This document shows positions 1 through 7,998 of a stretch of 60,586 nt of DNA, piece by piece. Each line of letters starts with the position of its first letter. The stretch's first letter is position 1. The stretch is taken from NCBI RefSeq assembly GCF_014196205.1, contig NZ_JACIDE010000020.1:1-60586 (forward strand), given 5' to 3'. The DNA is from Anoxybacteroides voinovskiense (GTDB taxonomy: Bacteria > Bacillota > Bacilli > Bacillales > Anoxybacillaceae). Both the position numbers and the translations under genes were made by a program. The notes beneath the pieces are model-generated. The model ran no database searches. It saw only the letters and a program-made list of their open reading frames with translations, and was not told the origin of the DNA.

Positions 1-2
1 AT

Positions 3-851
3 CAAGATACCACAAAAATCAAAATCACACATACCCATGTGAAACTAGAAAAACTGACGATATCCAGAAAGAAAAACAAACAAAAGCTGAATTGGATTCG
101 TCTCGCAGAACGAGGAAAAATTCCTTATGGAAAGCATGTGAAATATACGAACCCAAGAGTCGTATTTGACGGACTCCATTGGTTTTTAACGATCGGTGTA
201 GAAGAAGGAGAAGGGAAGCATGAAGCCTACACTGAAGGCATGGGTGTCGATTTAGGCATAAAAAACTTAGCAACGGTAAGCAATGGAAGGACGTTCAAAA
301 ACATCAACCAAACGCCCAAAGTGAAAAAGTTGGAAAAAAGCATCAAGCAACTGCAAAGAAAGCTGTCGCGAAAGTATGAAATGAATAAAATCCAAACCAA
401 AGGAGGGGAATACCGTTACAGAAAAACAAAAAACATCAAGAAGCTAGAACTCCTTGTTCTGAAAAAGCGAAGAAGGCTGAAAAATATACGATTAAATTAT
501 ACCCACCAAATCACGGCAACATTGGTGAAAGCCAAACCAGCGTATGTTGTGATGGAACATTTAAATACAAGTGGAATGCTTAAAAACAATAAGCTATCGA
601 AAGCGATTCAAGAACAAACATTCCATGAGTTCAAAAGACAAATGACGTACAAATGTGCATGGCGTGGAATCAAGTTTGTTGTTGCCGATCGTTTCTATCC
701 TTCAAGCAAAATGTGTAGCAATTGCGGTCATGTGAAGGAGAAGCTGCCTTTATCTGAACGAACATATCGCTGCGAAGCATGTGGAATGGAAATGGATCGC
801 GACTTGAACGCAAGCATCAACTTGAAAAACTACGCTAAGTCCATGGTTTAG
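3..851 (+). CDS. tnpB: TnpB RNA-guided nuclease of an IS200/IS605-type element (5' truncated by window edge)
   Basis: The reading frame is open from base 3, so the N-terminus lies outside the window. TnpB proteins are reRNA (omegaRNA)-guided RuvC nucleases that cut at the element's own insertion sites. All three RuvC acidic motifs are visible: GVDLGIKNLA, then VVMEHLN, then DRDLNASINL. A zinc ribbon of two CxxC pairs (CSNC and CEAC) sits between the second and third. No TnpA transposase is seen on this side, so the element may be non-autonomous or have tnpA upstream. The C-terminal half looks intact. The next gene starts only 178 bases after the stop. Confidence 0.93.
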   Translation, partial: QDTTKIKITHTHVKLEKLTISRKKNKQKLNWIRLAERGKIPYGKHVKYTNPRVVFDGLHWFLTIGVEEGEGKHEAYTEGMGVDLGIKNLATVSNGRTFKNINQTPKVKKLEKSIKQLQRKLSRKYEMNKIQTKGGEYRYRKTKNIKKLELLVLKKRRRLKNIRLNYTHQITATLVKAKPAYVVMEHLNTSGMLKNNKLSKAIQEQTFHEFKRQMTYKCAWRGIKFVVADRFYPSSKMCSNCGHVKEKLPLSERTYRCEACGMEMDRDLNASINLKNYAKSMV

Positions 852-1015
852 CACGACACGCGATCATGGATATGTACCCATCCGTTAGTGGGGAGTTTAA
901 GCCTTCGGAGCGCCGCAAGAAACGAGAGTAGCTTCGGCGAAATCGGGTGCGATGAACAAGGAAGGAAACGTAGATCTTTATAAGTTTCTTATAAAGTCTT
1001 ATAAGTTTTCTGTAA
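852..1015 (+). ncRNA. Right end of the tnpB element with probable reRNA (omegaRNA) scaffold
   Basis: This stretch between tnpB and the next gene is G-rich, non-coding and able to fold (for example CGCCG near 910 with CGGCG near 936). TnpB guide RNAs are processed from the 3' end of tnpB mRNA through the right end, and the guide is the flanking chromosome. The exact element boundary cannot be fixed by eye; it should lie shortly after the hairpin at 976-996. Confidence 0.45.
976..996 (+). repeat. Perfect subterminal hairpin of the IS right end
   Basis: CTTTATAAG, TTT, CTTATAAAG forms a perfect 9-bp hairpin with a 3-base loop, followed by a third TTATAAG copy at 999-1005. Subterminal hairpins near the ends are the TnpA recognition structures of IS200/IS605 elements. 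Confidence 0.6.
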
Positions 1016-1028
1016 CGGGAATGGGCAG

Positions 1029-2141
1029 ATGGAAGAGCTACAAACATTAAAAACGATAGCGGAAACGCTAAATGAAGCAAATGATTTACAAACAATGCTT
1101 CATACGGTATTAAAGCAACTAGTGAACTTGACCAAATTGCAATGCGGCTGGATTTTTTTCGTCGAAAACGGGCGCTATTCGCTTATTGCTGACTATGAAC
1201 TTCCGCCTGCTTTGCTAAAAGATGAGAAAAGAGTGATGTGTGAAGGAGATTGTTGGTGTTTAAGCCGCTATAATGATGGGAGATTAAAACGCGCGGTGAA
1301 TATTATCGAATGTAAGCGGTTAGAAGAGGCGATTGCAGGGAATTGGGGGGAAACGAACGGAATTACCCATCATGCGACAGTGCCGCTTCGAGCAGGTGAA
1401 GAAACGTTCGGGTTATTAAACGTCGCTTCGCCACATAAACATACATTTTCGGATAAAGAATTAGCGCTGTTAGAATCGGTAGCTTATCAAATTGGTACTG
1501 CGATTAAGCGAATAAAACTAGCAGAAAACGAGAAAAAGCACGCTTTGTTGGCCGAGCGCAACCGACTTGCCCGTGATTTACACGATTCGGTCAGTCAATT
1601 GCTTTTTTCCTTATCGCTCACTGCCCGTGGGGCAAAAGAAATAGCTGTGGATGAGGCGTTACAAGTAGCATTAAATGACATCCAGCAACTAGCACAAGAA
1701 GCGCTCCAGCAAATGCGAGCGCTCATTTGGCAACTACGTCCGCAAGGATTGGAAAATGGGGTGGCAAGCGCTCTCATTAATTATGGCAAAATGTTAGGGC
1801 TTTGTGTAAATGTCCAACTTCATGGGGTGCTTCATTTACCAAGCGAAATAGAGGAATGTTTATGGCGCATTGGACAAGAAGCGTTAAATAATTGCAAAAA
1901 ACATGCCGGTGTTTCCGACGTTTTGATTTTGCTTTTCGTCGAGCGAGAGCAAGTACGTATGGAAATGATTGATAAAGGTTGTGGGTTTCATTATACAGGG
2001 GAAGAAACGCTCTCCTTTGGGTTAAAAAGTATGAAGGAGCGAGCAGAAGCAGTAAACGGTACGTTTTTGCTACAAAGTGAAATCGGGAAAGGAACGAGAA
2101 TAACGATACGTATCCCATTGGAAAAGGGGAGAAATGAGTGA
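1029..2141 (+). CDS. yhcY: YhcY-like GAF sensor histidine kinase
   Basis: Cytoplasmic kinase of the NarX/DegS class. An N-terminal GAF domain (about residues 8-160) is followed by a HisKA_3 dimerisation helix with the phospho-accepting His185 in RDLHDSVSQ and a C-terminal HATPase domain (GLKSMKERAE). No membrane segment is present. The GAF domain has four cysteines, C71, C75, C77 and C95, which could hold a metal or sense redox. Its 3' end overlaps the response regulator by four bases (GTGA). The ribosome site is weak and the tnpB element ends just upstream, so native expression may be altered. The match to B. subtilis YhcY rests on architecture and on the following yhcZ-yhdA order. Confidence 0.88.
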   Translation: MEELQTLKTIAETLNEANDLQTMLHTVLKQLVNLTKLQCGWIFFVENGRYSLIADYELPPALLKDEKRVMCEGDCWCLSRYNDGRLKRAVNIIECKRLEEAIAGNWGETNGITHHATVPLRAGEETFGLLNVASPHKHTFSDKELALLESVAYQIGTAIKRIKLAENEKKHALLAERNRLARDLHDSVSQLLFSLSLTARGAKEIAVDEALQVALNDIQQLAQEALQQMRALIWQLRPQGLENGVASALINYGKMLGLCVNVQLHGVLHLPSEIEECLWRIGQEALNNCKKHAGVSDVLILLFVEREQVRMEMIDKGCGFHYTGEETLSFGLKSMKERAEAVNGTFLLQSEIGKGTRITIRIPLEKGRNE

Positions 2142-2773
2142 TTAAAGTGTTAATTGTTGATGATCATCATATCGTGCGTCGGGGACTATTGTTTTTTTTA
2201 AAAACGCAAAAAGACATTATCGTTGTCGGGGAAGCAGCAAATGGAGAAGAAGCTGTCCGGCTTGTAGCAGAACATTGTCCGGACGTAGTGATGATGGATC
2301 TTGTCATGCCGGGGATGGATGGAATAGAGGCAACGAGAAAAATTAAAGAACTATCGCCGCAGACGAAAGTACTTATTTTAACGAGTTTTTCCGATGAAGA
2401 TTATGTCATCCCAGCGATTCGTGCTGGCGCATCCGGCTACCAGCTTAAGGATATTGAGCCAGATCAACTCGTAGAAGTGCTCCGCTCTATCTATCAAGGC
2501 GAACACCGTCTTCATCCGAAAGCGACTGCGCATATGATTACGCACGTATCGCACGTGGAGCAAAAAGAAGGGCGACTTGTTGAAGAACTAACGAAACGAG
2601 AAAAAGAAGTATTGGCAGAGATTGCGAAAGGAAAAAGCAATAAAGAAATTGCAGCAACGTTAATGATTACAGAAAAAACGGTGAAAACGCACGTGTCGAA
2701 TATTTTAGCAAAGCTGAACGTGACAGACCGAACACAAGCTGCATTATATGCGGTTAAGCATCTCGGACTTTAG
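2138..2773 (+). CDS. yhcZ: YhcZ-like NarL-family response regulator
   Basis: Receiver domain (about residues 1-120, phospho-acceptor Asp54 in MMDLVMPG) joined to a LuxR-type helix-turn-helix (LTKREKEVLAEIAKGKSNKEI, residues about 148-205). The GTG start overlaps the kinase stop codon, so the two are translationally coupled and are the cognate pair. Target genes are not visible, but the azoreductase immediately downstream is the partner gene in B. subtilis too, pointing to quinone or electrophile stress as a possible output. Confidence 0.92.
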   Translation: MIKVLIVDDHHIVRRGLLFFLKTQKDIIVVGEAANGEEAVRLVAEHCPDVVMMDLVMPGMDGIEATRKIKELSPQTKVLILTSFSDEDYVIPAIRAGASGYQLKDIEPDQLVEVLRSIYQGEHRLHPKATAHMITHVSHVEQKEGRLVEELTKREKEVLAEIAKGKSNKEIAATLMITEKTVKTHVSNILAKLNVTDRTQAALYAVKHLGL

Positions 2774-2881
2774 TCGTACGTTTTGTTGCGACGATCGATG
2801 GAGCGGAAAATCCGTTTTCTTGCCGATGAATTTGACGTTTGCGCGGGTTACATTGTTAGTAGAAACGGAGGAGAGCAAACG

Positions 2882-3412
2882 ATGAATTTAGTTGTTGTAA
2901 ACGGAAGTCCGCGCAAATATGGACGAACAAGGATTGTTGCGAAGTATATTGCAGAACGATATGGGGCAGTGTTATTTGACATCAGTGAAGACATCTTACC
3001 GCTTTATAACGGAGAAGAAGGACAAATGGAGTTGCCGCTTGTCAAAAAGATATGTCAGCTAATGAAGGAGGCAGACGGGATCATCCTTTGTTCCCCAGAG
3101 TATCATAACGCGATGAGTGGAGCGTTAAAAAATGCACTCGATTTTTTAGGAAGCGACGAGTGTGCTGATAAACCAGTGGCGTTAATCGCGGTAGCAGGGG
3201 GAGGAAAAGGTGGGATCAATGCTTTAAATAATATGCGCACCGTGATGCGTGGATTGTATGCCAATGCCATTCCGCGTCAGCTCGTGTTAGATCCATCCGC
3301 TTTTCAGGAAGGGAGATTAACAATGGCAGCAGCTGAACAAGTAGCTGTTCTTCTTTTCGAGTTACGCCGGTACATGAAGGCCACGCGATATTTGGAGTTG
3401 GCAGATGAATAG
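2882..3412 (+). CDS. azr: NADPH-dependent FMN reductase / azoreductase (YhdA family)
   Basis: Flavodoxin-like fold enzyme that reduces FMN-bound azo and quinone substrates with NADPH. The FMN phosphate loop is at the N-terminus (VNGSPRKYGRT, residues 5-15) and the second flavin motif is SPEYHNAMSGALKNALD near residue 75. The ATG at 2882 is preferred over an earlier in-frame start at 2783 because GGAGGAG precedes it and homologues begin MxxxVVNGSPR. The length of 176 residues fits the family. The downstream MFS gene overlaps by 8 bases. Confidence 0.9.
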   Translation: MNLVVVNGSPRKYGRTRIVAKYIAERYGAVLFDISEDILPLYNGEEGQMELPLVKKICQLMKEADGIILCSPEYHNAMSGALKNALDFLGSDECADKPVALIAVAGGGKGGINALNNMRTVMRGLYANAIPRQLVLDPSAFQEGRLTMAAAEQVAVLLFELRRYMKATRYLELADE

Positions 3413-4622
3413 TCTGTTTCGTGATCGTCGCTTACATTATTTACTGGCGGCGAATACGTTATCGTCTATCGGAACAGGCATGACGATGATTGCCATTCCT
3501 TGGTTATTCGTGCAAAAACATGGCGGAGAAACGACGTTTGGCATAATTACAACGACATTGACCGTCATTATGTTTTTGCTTACACCAACTGTCGGAATGT
3601 GGATTGATCGGGTGTCGCGCAAAACGCTACTGCTTGTTGGTGAAGCATCGGGGGGCATCATTGTCAGTTTGTTTGCACTCATTGGAACGAGCGGAAACGA
3701 ATACTACCCGTGGCAGTTGGCAGTATTATTTGCGAGTGGTTCTTTGTATTATTTTCTTTTTTATCCGACGATGTTTGCCTTTACACAAGAAATATTTGAA
3801 CGAGAGCAATACGAAGCGGTGAACGGCATGACGGAAATCCAAGGACAATTAGCCACTGTTGTTTCTGGTGGCTTGGCTAGTGTGATGATAGGAAAGGTGC
3901 CGTTTCATTGGCTACTATGGCTAGATGCCTCCACATATTTAGTGGCGTTTTTCTGTTTATCGCTCATCTCGTATCGTCGTACGCGGCAAGTGACGACAAC
4001 CGCTTCCTTTTGGAACAAATTAACGGAAGGATATCGCTACATGCAAAAACATCCGGCATTATTTTGGTTTTTTCTCGCTTCGTTTATGCCCTTCATTGGG
4101 GTGATGATGACGAATTATTTGCATCCAATTTATATTGCCGATATATTGCAAAAAGATAGCTCGGTTTACGGAATCCAAAGTATGGTATACGGAATCGGAG
4201 CAGCCTTAGCAGGGGCAATTGTACCGTTTTTCGTAAAGCGAATGGGAGCAACGGCTACCATTGTGCTGAATGTTGGAATTTATGCGTTTGGGGTAACGAT
4301 GTTTTTGGTGTTGGATGAACCGTTTCTCTTTTATATGTTTGTCATCTTTACCGCCTTTGGAAACGCTGGGGCGAGAGTTGCGCGTAGTTCGCTTATGATG
4401 GCGGTTGTTCCAAACGATAAAATAGGAAGAGTGGACAGCTTGTTTCGTGCAATAGGGTTTATGATTCGCTTTTTATTACTAAGTGCATTTACGGGTTTGG
4501 TGTCGACAGGACATATTCTTATTCCGTATTCGATATTGAGCGGGTTGTTATTTTTGGCGTTATGGATCGTATTAAAACTTGCCGCCGTTGTAAACAAGTC
4601 AAACATATCCGAAGCATCGTAA
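3405..4622 (+). CDS. MFS multidrug-type efflux transporter (DHA3-like)
   Basis: About 12 hydrophobic segments in 405 residues with the MFS loop motif between helices 2 and 3 (GMWIDRVSRKTLLL, about residues 65-78). The N-terminal helix pattern LLAANTLSSIGTGMTMIAIPWL is typical of macrolide-efflux-like DHA3 members. It overlaps azr by 8 bases, so it likely exports or protects against the same compounds sensed by the upstream two-component system. Substrate is not predictable from sequence. Confidence 0.85.
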   Translation: MNSLFRDRRLHYLLAANTLSSIGTGMTMIAIPWLFVQKHGGETTFGIITTTLTVIMFLLTPTVGMWIDRVSRKTLLLVGEASGGIIVSLFALIGTSGNEYYPWQLAVLFASGSLYYFLFYPTMFAFTQEIFEREQYEAVNGMTEIQGQLATVVSGGLASVMIGKVPFHWLLWLDASTYLVAFFCLSLISYRRTRQVTTTASFWNKLTEGYRYMQKHPALFWFFLASFMPFIGVMMTNYLHPIYIADILQKDSSVYGIQSMVYGIGAALAGAIVPFFVKRMGATATIVLNVGIYAFGVTMFLVLDEPFLFYMFVIFTAFGNAGARVARSSLMMAVVPNDKIGRVDSLFRAIGFMIRFLLLSAFTGLVSTGHILIPYSILSGLLFLALWIVLKLAAVVNKSNISEAS

Positions 4623-4647
4623 AAGGAAGGGAGCTCCCTTCCTTTTT
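4621..4647. terminator. Bidirectional intrinsic terminator
   Basis: A perfect inverted repeat with 13-bp arms (AAAAGGAAGGGAG and its complement) and T-runs at both ends, between convergent genes. Confidence 0.9.
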
Positions 4648-4648
4648 G

Positions 4649-4900
4649 TTAATAATAGGCATATTGTGTTGTTGCTTCGTTTTGTTCGTTTGTTTCTAAT
4701 GCATGGTCGATGTAGCGCAAAAGTGCGGTCAGACGTTTTTGAATGACAGAATAGTCGTGTTCAAAGTTATAGGCGTGCAGAAAATGTTCGATTTTTTTCG
4801 AAAGCAAATCATCTTTCGTGCGCACCATTAAAATGAGCAGATTGTCCCATTCTGAGCGGTGCGTGTAATATAATGCTTTATCATAATCGATTGTATTCAT
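4649..4900 (-). CDS. yhdB: YhdB-like small cytosolic protein
   Basis: An 83-residue hydrophilic, helical protein (YDKALYYTHRSEWDNLLILM near the N-terminus) resembling the Bacillus YhdB family. No catalytic motif is visible. In B. subtilis yhdB also follows yhdA, which supports the assignment. Start is an ATG preceded on its strand by GAAGGAGG. Function unknown. Confidence 0.72.
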   Translation of the reverse strand: MNTIDYDKALYYTHRSEWDNLLILMVRTKDDLLSKKIEHFLHAYNFEHDYSVIQKRLTALLRYIDHALETNEQNEATTQYAYY

Positions 4901-5083
4901 GTGCTTGCCTCCTTCGTTGAGGAGCTACTGTTAGTGTGTGACGAGAACTTTATTTTTTTGCCCTGTAAATGTTTCGTAATGAGCCAAAAAATAAATTATA
5001 ACTGAAAATAAAGAAAATGTGCGGATGAAAATATTGCAATTTTGTGACAAAAATATTATCTTTAAAGAAAGGGGATGATAACG

Positions 5084-5317
5084 ATGAGAAATGATGGAAA
5101 AGAAATTACACAAATGTGTAAAATGATTGCCTCTGTTGGATTGATTGTCGGGTTTTCGTTATTTTTGTTAAGTTTTATCGCAAGCGCTTACAATCGGGAC
5201 TTTTTCTTAACGATTGTTAGCTTAGGAATTATGGGGGCTTCTATGGTTATGTTCGGTTTTGGTACGTTTATGGGCATTTTGACGGAAACGTATCAAAAAA
5301 CAGAACTGCCTTCTTAA
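5084..5317 (+). CDS. Small two-helix membrane protein
   Basis: 77 residues with two hydrophobic helices (about 13-35 and 43-67). The ATG at 5084 is chosen because AAAGGGG ends nine bases before it; an ATG at 5075 directly abuts that site. No recognisable family or motif. It is a single-gene unit closed by a terminator. Confidence 0.7.
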   Translation: MRNDGKEITQMCKMIASVGLIVGFSLFLLSFIASAYNRDFFLTIVSLGIMGASMVMFGFGTFMGILTETYQKTELPS

Positions 5318-5319
5318 AT

Positions 5320-5356
5320 AAATAAGCACCGTTTTTCATAAAAACGGTGCTTATTT
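5320..5356. terminator. Bidirectional intrinsic terminator
   Basis: Arms AAATAAGCACCGTTTT and AAAACGGTGCTTATTT with a short loop, lying between two convergent genes; the distal arm overlaps the end of the dedA-type gene. Confidence 0.9.
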
Positions 5357-5956
5357 ATTAGGAAGGGCTTTTTTATTTTTTAAATAAAAAAAGAAACTGA
5401 TGATAGCGACGACGACAAGTAATGGGATTAGGTAACTGCTGTAATGCTCTGCGTATTGTTTCACCATTTTCCAATCTCTCCCTAATGTCCTTCCTAATGT
5501 GATGAACGTAAAAACCCAAAAAAAGGCGCCGGTGTAGGCAAATATAGCAAATTTTTTAAAGCGGTATTCGTTAATTCCCGCAAGAAAAGCGGAGACGTGG
5601 CGGATACCTGGAATAAAGTAGCCAATAAATAAGACAAACGGTCCCATTTTTGTAAAAAGCACTTTTGCTTGTTCGATTCGTTTTTCGGTAATATGCAGTT
5701 TTGGGCCGAATTTATGCAAAAAAGGTGAGCCTAGCCGGATACCTAAATAGTAGCTAATCGTAATGCCTAGTAACGCTCCCGCGAAACTACATGTTAAGGT
5801 GAGGGGGTAGGACATCATGCCAGTTGACACATTATATCCAACATATGTTAATAGCACTTCATCGGGCACCGGGAGGCCGATAATTCCTCCAGCTAAAGCA
5901 ATCATAATACCGATATAGCCAAAGTGTTCAATAAAATGATGCAAATGTTGTTCCAT
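5351..5956 (-). CDS. DedA-family (SNARE-associated) membrane protein
   Basis: 201 residues, four to five membrane segments. The DedA signature is present: GLPVPDEVLLTYVG near residue 27, and FIGYFIPGIRHVSAFLAG near residue 110 with the conserved G-x-R. DedA proteins are proton-coupled phospholipid flippases/carriers (for undecaprenyl phosphate or phosphatidylethanolamine). Which one applies cannot be told here. Confidence 0.9.
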   Translation of the reverse strand: MEQHLHHFIEHFGYIGIMIALAGGIIGLPVPDEVLLTYVGYNVSTGMMSYPLTLTCSFAGALLGITISYYLGIRLGSPFLHKFGPKLHITEKRIEQAKVLFTKMGPFVLFIGYFIPGIRHVSAFLAGINEYRFKKFAIFAYTGAFFWVFTFITLGRTLGRDWKMVKQYAEHYSSYLIPLLVVVAIISFFFYLKNKKALPNK

Positions 5957-6028
5957 TCAATCACCGCACTTTATTGTTCATCGTTATTTATTATAAACGA
6001 CGGAGCGAAGTAAAGGAAGCGGTGCTGT

Positions 6029-6060
6029 AAAAAACCCGCTCCGACGAACGGTAAGCGGGA
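6029..6060 (-). terminator. Intrinsic terminator for the small gene at 6070-6183
   Basis: On the minus strand CCCGCT and AGCGGG form a stem followed by six T residues, ten bases past the stop of the small gene. Confidence 0.75.
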
Positions 6061-6069
6061 TAATAACAG

Positions 6070-6183
6070 TTATTTTTCTTCTTTGCCTAGCTGTTCAAAT
6101 GACTTTGCTTTTTCGTGCGGTGGGTTTTGTGCCTGTTTGCGTACTGTCCATTGCCGTTCTTTTTGCCGTTTTGATTGTGTCAA
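6070..6183 (-). CDS. 37-residue basic peptide, TTG start
   Basis: TTG start preceded by a strong AAAAGGGAGGTGA ribosome site seven bases upstream, a short open frame, and an intrinsic terminator right after the stop. The peptide is highly charged (starts MTQSKRQKERQWTVRK), with no hydrophobic segment. It lies divergent from sspH, which suggests a sporulation-related small protein, but I do not recognise the family. Confidence 0.6.
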   Translation of the reverse strand: MTQSKRQKERQWTVRKQAQNPPHEKAKSFEQLGKEEK

Positions 6184-6294
6184 AATATCACCTCCCTTTT
6201 TAGGATGGCATGTTCATTGATTCGCCATGCGTATATTTTAGTGAAGCATGACAAATATTATGAACGTCATCATCAAAAAAAGGCAGGTGTACTC

Positions 6295-6474
6295 ATGAAC
6301 ACTCAACGAGCACAAGAAATTGCTGCTTCTCCGATTATGGCAAATGTGACGTACAACGGGGAGCGCATTTATATTGAACAAGTAGATGAACAAAGCGGCA
6401 CTGCTTTAATTCATCCGTTACACGCACCAAATAACAAACAACGAGTAGCGGTTTCGAGCTTGCAAGAACATTAA
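6295..6474 (+). CDS. sspH: Small acid-soluble spore protein H
   Basis: 59 residues with the SspH pattern: N-terminal MNTQRAQEIAASP, then VTYNGERIYIE, then a variable acidic tail. SspH is a minor SASP made in the forespore and packed in the spore core. ATG chosen with AGG at the proper distance; an upstream extension has no ribosome site. Followed by a terminator. Confidence 0.88.
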   Translation: MNTQRAQEIAASPIMANVTYNGERIYIEQVDEQSGTALIHPLHAPNNKQRVAVSSLQEH

Positions 6475-6500
6475 GCACCACATTTTTGTGGTGTTTTTTT
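6475..6500 (+). terminator. Intrinsic terminator of sspH
   Basis: CACCACA, TTTT, TGTGGTG hairpin followed by eight T residues. Confidence 0.9.
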
Positions 6501-6552
6501 TCGTATCAATTCCCCATCTTGTTCATACATTGAGGTAAAGGGGGGAATGCGA

Positions 6553-7971
6553 ATGAAACAGGAGGAGTTGAAGGCGTTAGAGCGGGCGATTGCAGAAATT
6601 ACGGAAATTGCGGAAGGGTTTGGGCTAGATTTTTATCCGATGCGTTATGAAATTTGTCCGGCCGATATTATTTATACATTTGGAGCGTACGGAATGCCGA
6701 CGCGCTTTTCTCATTGGAGTTTCGGCAAACAGTTTTATAAAATGAAGCTTCATTACGATTTAGGACTAAGCAAAATTTATGAACTAGTGATTAACTCCGA
6801 CCCGTGCTATGCCTTTTTGTTAGACTCCAATTCGCTTATTCAAAATAAATTAATTGTCGCTCACGTATTGGCGCATAGTGATTTTTTCAAAAACAACGTT
6901 CGCTTCAGTAATACAAAGCGCGATATGGTCGAAAGTATGGCAGCGACAGCGGAACGGATTAAGCAGTACGAGCATCAATACGGAAAATTGGAAGTGGAAA
7001 AATTTTTAGATGCCGTTTTAGCGATTCAAGAACATATTGACCCGTCGCTTTTACGACCGAAGCTATCGTGGACGCTTGAGGATACGGAAGTGTATGAGGA
7101 AGAAGAACAAGCGAAACCAAGTCCGTATGACGATTTATGGTTACTGGATAAAAAGAACAAACAGCAAAAGCAACAGCGCAAAAAACGCAGGAAGTTTCCG
7201 CCGCAGCCGGAAAAAGATGTTCTTTTGTTTATTGAGGAATATAGCCGTGAACTCGATGATTGGCAGCGGGATATTATGACGATGATGCGCGAAGAAATGC
7301 TGTATTTTTGGCCGCAGCTTGAAACAAAAATTATGAACGAAGGCTGGGCGTCGTATTGGCATCAGCGCATTTTGCGAGAGATGGATTTAACGAGCGATGA
7401 GGCGATTGAGTTCGCCAAATTGAATGCAGGGGTTGTGCAGCCGTCACGAACGAGCATTAATCCATATTATCTAGGGCTAAAAATTTTTGAAGACATTGAA
7501 GAACGGTGGAACAATCCGACAGAAGAGATGAAACGAAGAGGAGTGAAGCCTGGATCGGGAAGAGAAAAAATTTTTGAAGTGCGTGAATTAGATTCGGATA
7601 TTTCTTTCCTTCGCAATTATTTAACGAAAGAGCTTGTGATGCGCGAAGATATGTATTTGTTTCAAAAGCAAGGAAAAGACTATAAAATTGTCGATAAAAA
7701 TTGGGAAAATGTGCGCGATCAGCTAGTAAGCATGCGTGTCAACGGTGGATTCCCATATATTACAGTAAACGACGGCGATTATATGCGAAACGGGGAGCTT
7801 TATTTAAAACATTGGTATGAAGGGATTGAACTCGACATTAAATATTTAGAAAAAGTGCTTCCGTATATTTATCAGCTATGGGGGCGTACGGTGCATATGG
7901 AAACAATGATGGAAAATAAACCGGTGTTGTTTACGTATGACGGAAAAACGGTGCACCGGAAGTATATATAA
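6553..7971 (+). CDS. spoVR: SpoVR-family sporulation protein
   Basis: 472 residues with strong SpoVR-family features: a conserved N-terminal half ([24 protein letters not shown] split over residues 30-55, then [12 protein letters not shown]) and a C-terminal block ending in [17 protein letters not shown]. In B. subtilis SpoVR is needed for proper spore cortex. A charged lysine-rich insert lies near residues 195-220. Start at 6553 is preferred over 6547 because the AAAGGGGGG site would touch the latter. Confidence 0.92.
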   Translation: MKQEELKALERAIAEITEIAEGFGLDFYPMRYEICPADIIYTFGAYGMPTRFSHWSFGKQFYKMKLHYDLGLSKIYELVINSDPCYAFLLDSNSLIQNKLIVAHVLAHSDFFKNNVRFSNTKRDMVESMAATAERIKQYEHQYGKLEVEKFLDAVLAIQEHIDPSLLRPKLSWTLEDTEVYEEEEQAKPSPYDDLWLLDKKNKQQKQQRKKRRKFPPQPEKDVLLFIEEYSRELDDWQRDIMTMMREEMLYFWPQLETKIMNEGWASYWHQRILREMDLTSDEAIEFAKLNAGVVQPSRTSINPYYLGLKIFEDIEERWNNPTEEMKRRGVKPGSGREKIFEVRELDSDISFLRNYLTKELVMREDMYLFQKQGKDYKIVDKNWENVRDQLVSMRVNGGFPYITVNDGDYMRNGELYLKHWYEGIELDIKYLEKVLPYIYQLWGRTVHMETMMENKPVLFTYDGKTVHRKYI

Positions 7972-7998
7972 AGGGGCCTTTTAAATGGCCCCTTCTTT
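7971..7998. terminator. Bidirectional intrinsic terminator
   Basis: AAGGGGCC and GGCCCCTT arms between the convergent spoVR and amtB genes. Confidence 0.88.
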
